17,364 nt of DNA from NCBI GenBank assembly GCA_025965815.1, contig JAOPWF010000253.1, positions 1 through 17,364 of the forward strand. Reading direction: 5' to 3'. A model generated the notes under the pieces. That model worked only from the letters and a program-made list of their open reading frames with translations. It was not told where the DNA came from and made no database searches. This document shows positions 14,722-17,364 of the stretch, piece by piece (within the stretch, counting starts at the first letter, position 1; every line of letters starts with the position of its first letter). A program made the translations under genes and the position numbers. The DNA is from Mycobacterium sp. GTDB taxonomy: Bacteria > Actinomycetota > Actinomycetes > Mycobacteriales > Mycobacteriaceae.

Positions 14722-15963
14722 TTGACCTCGGCAGCCATCTACACCGCCGACGCCGAACTGAACAGTCGCGCCAGGGCTGTCGTGCCCGGCGGAATGTACG
14801 GACATCAGGCCACTCGCCACATGACCGACAGGTACCCGCAGTTCTTCGCCCGCGGCCGTGGCGCCCTGATCACCGATGTGGACGGCAACGAATTCGTCGA
14901 TCTCATGAGCTCGTGGGGGCCGATCGTGCTCGGCCACTGCGACCCCGTGGTCAACGCCGCCGTGCGCGCCCAGATGGACCAGGGCGACTGCCTGGCCGGA
15001 CCAAGCCGACATCTGGTCGATCTGGCGGAGGCGTTCGTGGAGTACGTCGACGACGCGGACTGGGCCATGCTGGCCAAGAACGGCACCGACGCGACGACGA
15101 CGTGCCTGACCATCGCTCGCGCGCACACCTCGCGCTCTGTCGTTCTGGTCGCTCGCGGCAGCTACCACGGAGCGGCGCCGTGGTGCACGCCGATCCTGCA
15201 GGGAACCCTGGCGAGCGACCGTGCGGCGATGTCGTACTTCACCTACAACGACCGGGTCGACTTCGACCGCGCTTTCGATGAGGCCGGCTCCGACCTGGCG
15301 GGTGTCATGCTGACGCCGTTCCGGCACGTCGAGGGCGAGGACCAGGAGCTCGTCGATCCGGCGTTCGCCCAGCACATTCGGCGCCGCTGCGACGAACGGG
15401 CAGCGGTCCTCATCCTCGATGATGTGCGCTGCGGCTTCCGCCTCACGCACGGCGGAAGCTGGGAGCCCCTCGGGGTCCGTGTCGACCTCAGTGCGTGGAG
15501 CAAGGCGATCGCCAACGGCTACCCGCTCGCGGCGGTGACCGGTGCGGACGATCTTCGCGACGCGGCGTCCTCGGTGTTCGTCACCGGCTCGTTCTGGATG
15601 AATTCCACGCCCATGGCCGCCGCGGTGGCGACGCTGCGGCGCCTGCACGAGATCGATGGTGTCGCCCTCATGCGCCGCGCGGGCGGGCGGCTACGTGAGG
15701 GGATCCTCGATCAGGCCAGATCTGAGGGACTGATGGTGGCCTACACCGGGCCCGACGTCATGCCGTATCTCACCTTCGACGGCGATGCGGATCACGAACG
15801 CATGGCCTGCTTCGCCGACGCGGCCCTGGATGCCGGCATCTATCTGCACCCACGGCACAACTGGTTCATGTCCTGCGCGATGGACGACACCGTGATCGAC
15901 AGGGCCCTCCGCGGCACCGAATGGGCTTTCGGGCAGGTGCGTCGGGCGTTCGGCCCGGACTAG
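14722..15963 (+). CDS. class III PLP-dependent aminotransferase (glutamate-1-semialdehyde aminomutase-like)
   Basis: 413 residues from the chosen start. Fold-type I class III features, numbered from that start: PGGMYGH near residue 22 (compare PGGV in HemL-like proteins), the DVDGNEFVDLMSSWGPIVLGH strand pair, NGTDATTT for phosphate binding, SYHG with the ring-stacking Tyr148, LDDVRCGFR with the cofactor aspartate at 233 (Asp-Asp where most relatives have Asp-Glu), and SKAIANGYP with Lys261 as the Schiff-base lysine. The sequence resembles GSA-like amine and beta-amino-acid transaminases rather than a housekeeping HemL. TTG 14722 is favoured: GGAG (14713-14716) is 5 bases away and family homology begins directly after it; GTG 14686 is an alternative. 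The frame stays open upstream to 14470, but that reading overlaps the P450 gene. The permease gene follows after 30 bases. Confidence 0.88.
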   Translation: MTSAAIYTADAELNSRARAVVPGGMYGHQATRHMTDRYPQFFARGRGALITDVDGNEFVDLMSSWGPIVLGHCDPVVNAAVRAQMDQGDCLAGPSRHLVDLAEAFVEYVDDADWAMLAKNGTDATTTCLTIARAHTSRSVVLVARGSYHGAAPWCTPILQGTLASDRAAMSYFTYNDRVDFDRAFDEAGSDLAGVMLTPFRHVEGEDQELVDPAFAQHIRRRCDERAAVLILDDVRCGFRLTHGGSWEPLGVRVDLSAWSKAIANGYPLAAVTGADDLRDAASSVFVTGSFWMNSTPMAAAVATLRRLHEIDGVALMRRAGGRLREGILDQARSEGLMVAYTGPDVMPYLTFDGDADHERMACFADAALDAGIYLHPRHNWFMSCAMDDTVIDRALRGTEWAFGQVRRAFGPD

Positions 15964-15993
15964 ACCCTCGGCCCACCCGAAATAGGAGTGCAC

Positions 15994-17364
15994 ATGACGA
16001 TCGAACGCCCGCTCAACGAGCCGGCCGGGCGGGTCGGTAGTGAGTCCGTCCAGCCCAACGCGAACGACGCCAAGGTCAACGCATTCGGGTACCGGCAGGA
16101 GCTGAAGCGGACGCTTCGGTTCTTCTCGCTGTTCGCGATCGCCTTCTCCATCGTGTCGATCTCGACCGGCATCTTCCTGAACTACGGCTTCGCCATCAAT
16201 CAGTTCGGCGGCGCCTCGATCTGGACCTGGCCCATCGCGGCGGCCGGTCAGATCGTGATGGCGCTGCTCATCGCCGAGTTGAGCACCAAGATTCCGCTCG
16301 CCGGCTACGCGTACCAGTGGGGTGCCCGGCTGGTCGGATCCTCCTACGGCTGGTACACCGGCTTTTTCGGGCTGCTGTACATGAGCATCACCGGTGGGGC
16401 GATCATCCTGCTGGGCGCGACCCCGTTGCTTTTCCAGGTTCTCGGTATCGCGCCGCCGGACGGTGTTCTGCTCGGCGTGGCGATCGCCATCCTGCTGTTC
16501 ACGGTGGTCATCAACATCATCGGCGTGCAGATTGCCGCCAGGGTGAACGACACCGTGGTGATCGCCGAGATCATCGGGACGGTGCTGCTCGCACTGACCG
16601 TGATCGTCGCCTTCGGTCTGTACTCGGGAGACAGCGGGGGATCGGCGGGCAACTTGTGGAACGCGTCGGGTACCGAGGGCGGGGGCATCGGGCATTTCGT
16701 CCTCGCCGGTCTGCTCGGCATCTACACGATGGTCGGCTTCGAACTGTCGGCGGACCTGACCGAAGAGGCCGTGGACTCACAGAAGGCCGTCCCGCGGGGC
16801 GTCCTGGCCGGCGTGATCGGATCGGCCGTGCTGGGCATGCTGGCCCTGATCTGCTTCACCGTCGCGATTCCCAACCTTGCGGAGGTGCAGGCGTCGGACG
16901 CGCCGATCGTGACGATCGCCGACTTCTATCTGCCCACGGCGGTGGTGAAGATCTCCATCGCCGTGGTGGCGTTCTCCATGATCGCCCTCGTCATCGCCAA
17001 TCAGGCGGCCCAGGCGCGGCTGATGTACTCGATGGGTCGCGACAACATGTTGCCGTTCTCGCGGCATTTTCGAGCGGTCAATCCGCGCACCCAGACCCCG
17101 TTGCGCGCGTTGATCATCGGTGGCGTCGTGAGCGTCTGCTTCATGGTCTACGGCTTTCTGCAAACCGATTCGTTCACCACGCTCGTCGGAGCGACGTCCA
17201 TCGCCCCCTATCTGGTCTATCTGCTGATCGTCGGTTCCTATGTGCGCAGACGGTCGACCCTCGCCAGCGCCGAGGGCGGCTTCGATCTCGGCCGTTGGGG
17301 CGTGCCGCTGATGATTGCGGGTCTGGTGTGGATCGTCACCGCACTGCTGATCCTCACCCTTCCC
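15994..17364 (+). CDS. APC-superfamily amino-acid permease, 3' end missing
   Basis: 457 codons are visible and the frame is still open at the window edge. A ~45-residue polar N-terminus ends in RQELKRTLRF, followed by the first membrane span with FSIVSISTGIFLNYGF, the unwound TM1 signature of the amino acid/polyamine/organocation superfamily. About ten to eleven hydrophobic spans follow; conserved landmarks include AELSTKIPLAGYAYQWGA, IYTMVGFELSADLTEE (TM6 region) and ARLMYSMGRDNMLP. Relatives take up amino acids, GABA or other amines by proton symport; the substrate here is not determined. AGGAG (15984-15988) lies 5 bases before the ATG. It is 30 bases downstream of the aminotransferase and is almost certainly co-transcribed with it, so import and deamination of the same compound is a reasonable inference. 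Confidence 0.93.
   Translation, partial: MTIERPLNEPAGRVGSESVQPNANDAKVNAFGYRQELKRTLRFFSLFAIAFSIVSISTGIFLNYGFAINQFGGASIWTWPIAAAGQIVMALLIAELSTKIPLAGYAYQWGARLVGSSYGWYTGFFGLLYMSITGGAIILLGATPLLFQVLGIAPPDGVLLGVAIAILLFTVVINIIGVQIAARVNDTVVIAEIIGTVLLALTVIVAFGLYSGDSGGSAGNLWNASGTEGGGIGHFVLAGLLGIYTMVGFELSADLTEEAVDSQKAVPRGVLAGVIGSAVLGMLALICFTVAIPNLAEVQASDAPIVTIADFYLPTAVVKISIAVVAFSMIALVIANQAAQARLMYSMGRDNMLPFSRHFRAVNPRTQTPLRALIIGGVVSVCFMVYGFLQTDSFTTLVGATSIAPYLVYLLIVGSYVRRRSTLASAEGGFDLGRWGVPLMIAGLVWIVTALLILTLP

Noticed and set aside
14665..16695. Two long minus-strand frames (14665-15648 and 15691-16695)
   Set aside because: Antisense shadows of the aminotransferase and permease; the sequences are Arg/Asp/His-rich low-complexity.
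1..17364. CRISPR arrays, tRNA/rRNA genes, transposases, integrases, toxin-antitoxin pairs
   Set aside because: No regularly spaced repeats, cloverleaf-like sequence or matching protein motif was seen on either strand. The only repeats are the two-copy locus described above.

Overview
The window is high-GC actinobacterial DNA, most likely from Mycobacterium/Mycolicibacterium. Supporting this are two F420-type oxidoreductases (a luciferase-like monooxygenase and a PPOX-fold protein), an Rv2258c-like methyltransferase, a lipoprotein gamma-glutamyltransferase of the mycobacterial GgtB type, a PAS-ANTAR regulator frame, a large STAND-type LuxR regulator, and a P450 with the usual mycobacterial sequence signatures. 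All family assignments come from reading the translated sequence; no database search was possible.

Layout. The left end (1-856) has the C-terminal part of a slipin/stomatin-like band-7 protein converging on a small ABM-fold monooxygenase. A long non-coding stretch (857-1444) precedes an ~875-residue LAL-type LuxR regulator (1445-4072), a SnoaL-like protein (4169-4570), a strong shared terminator hairpin and a small secreted protein on the minus strand (4619-4933). The middle (4934-8648) is poor in genes and rich in debris: a PAS-ANTAR gene split by an in-frame TAA, an 89-residue unknown protein, and a shrunken second copy of the secreted-protein locus (6746-6861) lying just upstream of an F420-type LLM oxidoreductase. 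A PPOX-fold protein and an N-terminally truncated SnoaL fragment follow. Next come a cofactor-free haloperoxidase-type alpha/beta hydrolase (minus) and a divergent SAM-dependent methyltransferase (plus). Directly after the methyltransferase lies a frameshifted remnant of a Rieske oxygenase alpha subunit. The right end (11190-17364) holds a P450 whose stop codon overlaps the start of a gamma-glutamyltransferase lipoprotein gene (minus strand). Divergent from these are a class III aminotransferase and an APC-family amino-acid permease that runs off the window.

How the genes may work together. The right-hand block is the only part that looks like a coherent metabolic unit: an extracytoplasmic gamma-glutamyl hydrolase/transferase, an importer, a PLP aminotransferase and a P450 could together process a gamma-glutamylated or free amine/amino acid. 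This is inference from gene order. The central block reads as a zone of duplication and gene decay, with two duplicated or degraded segments and at least three broken genes within about 6 kb. I found no mobile element, CRISPR array, tRNA or rRNA, and no convincing new defence or biosynthetic system. The most distinctive observations are the collapsed duplicate of the secreted-protein locus, the interrupted PAS-ANTAR gene and the Rieske remnant.
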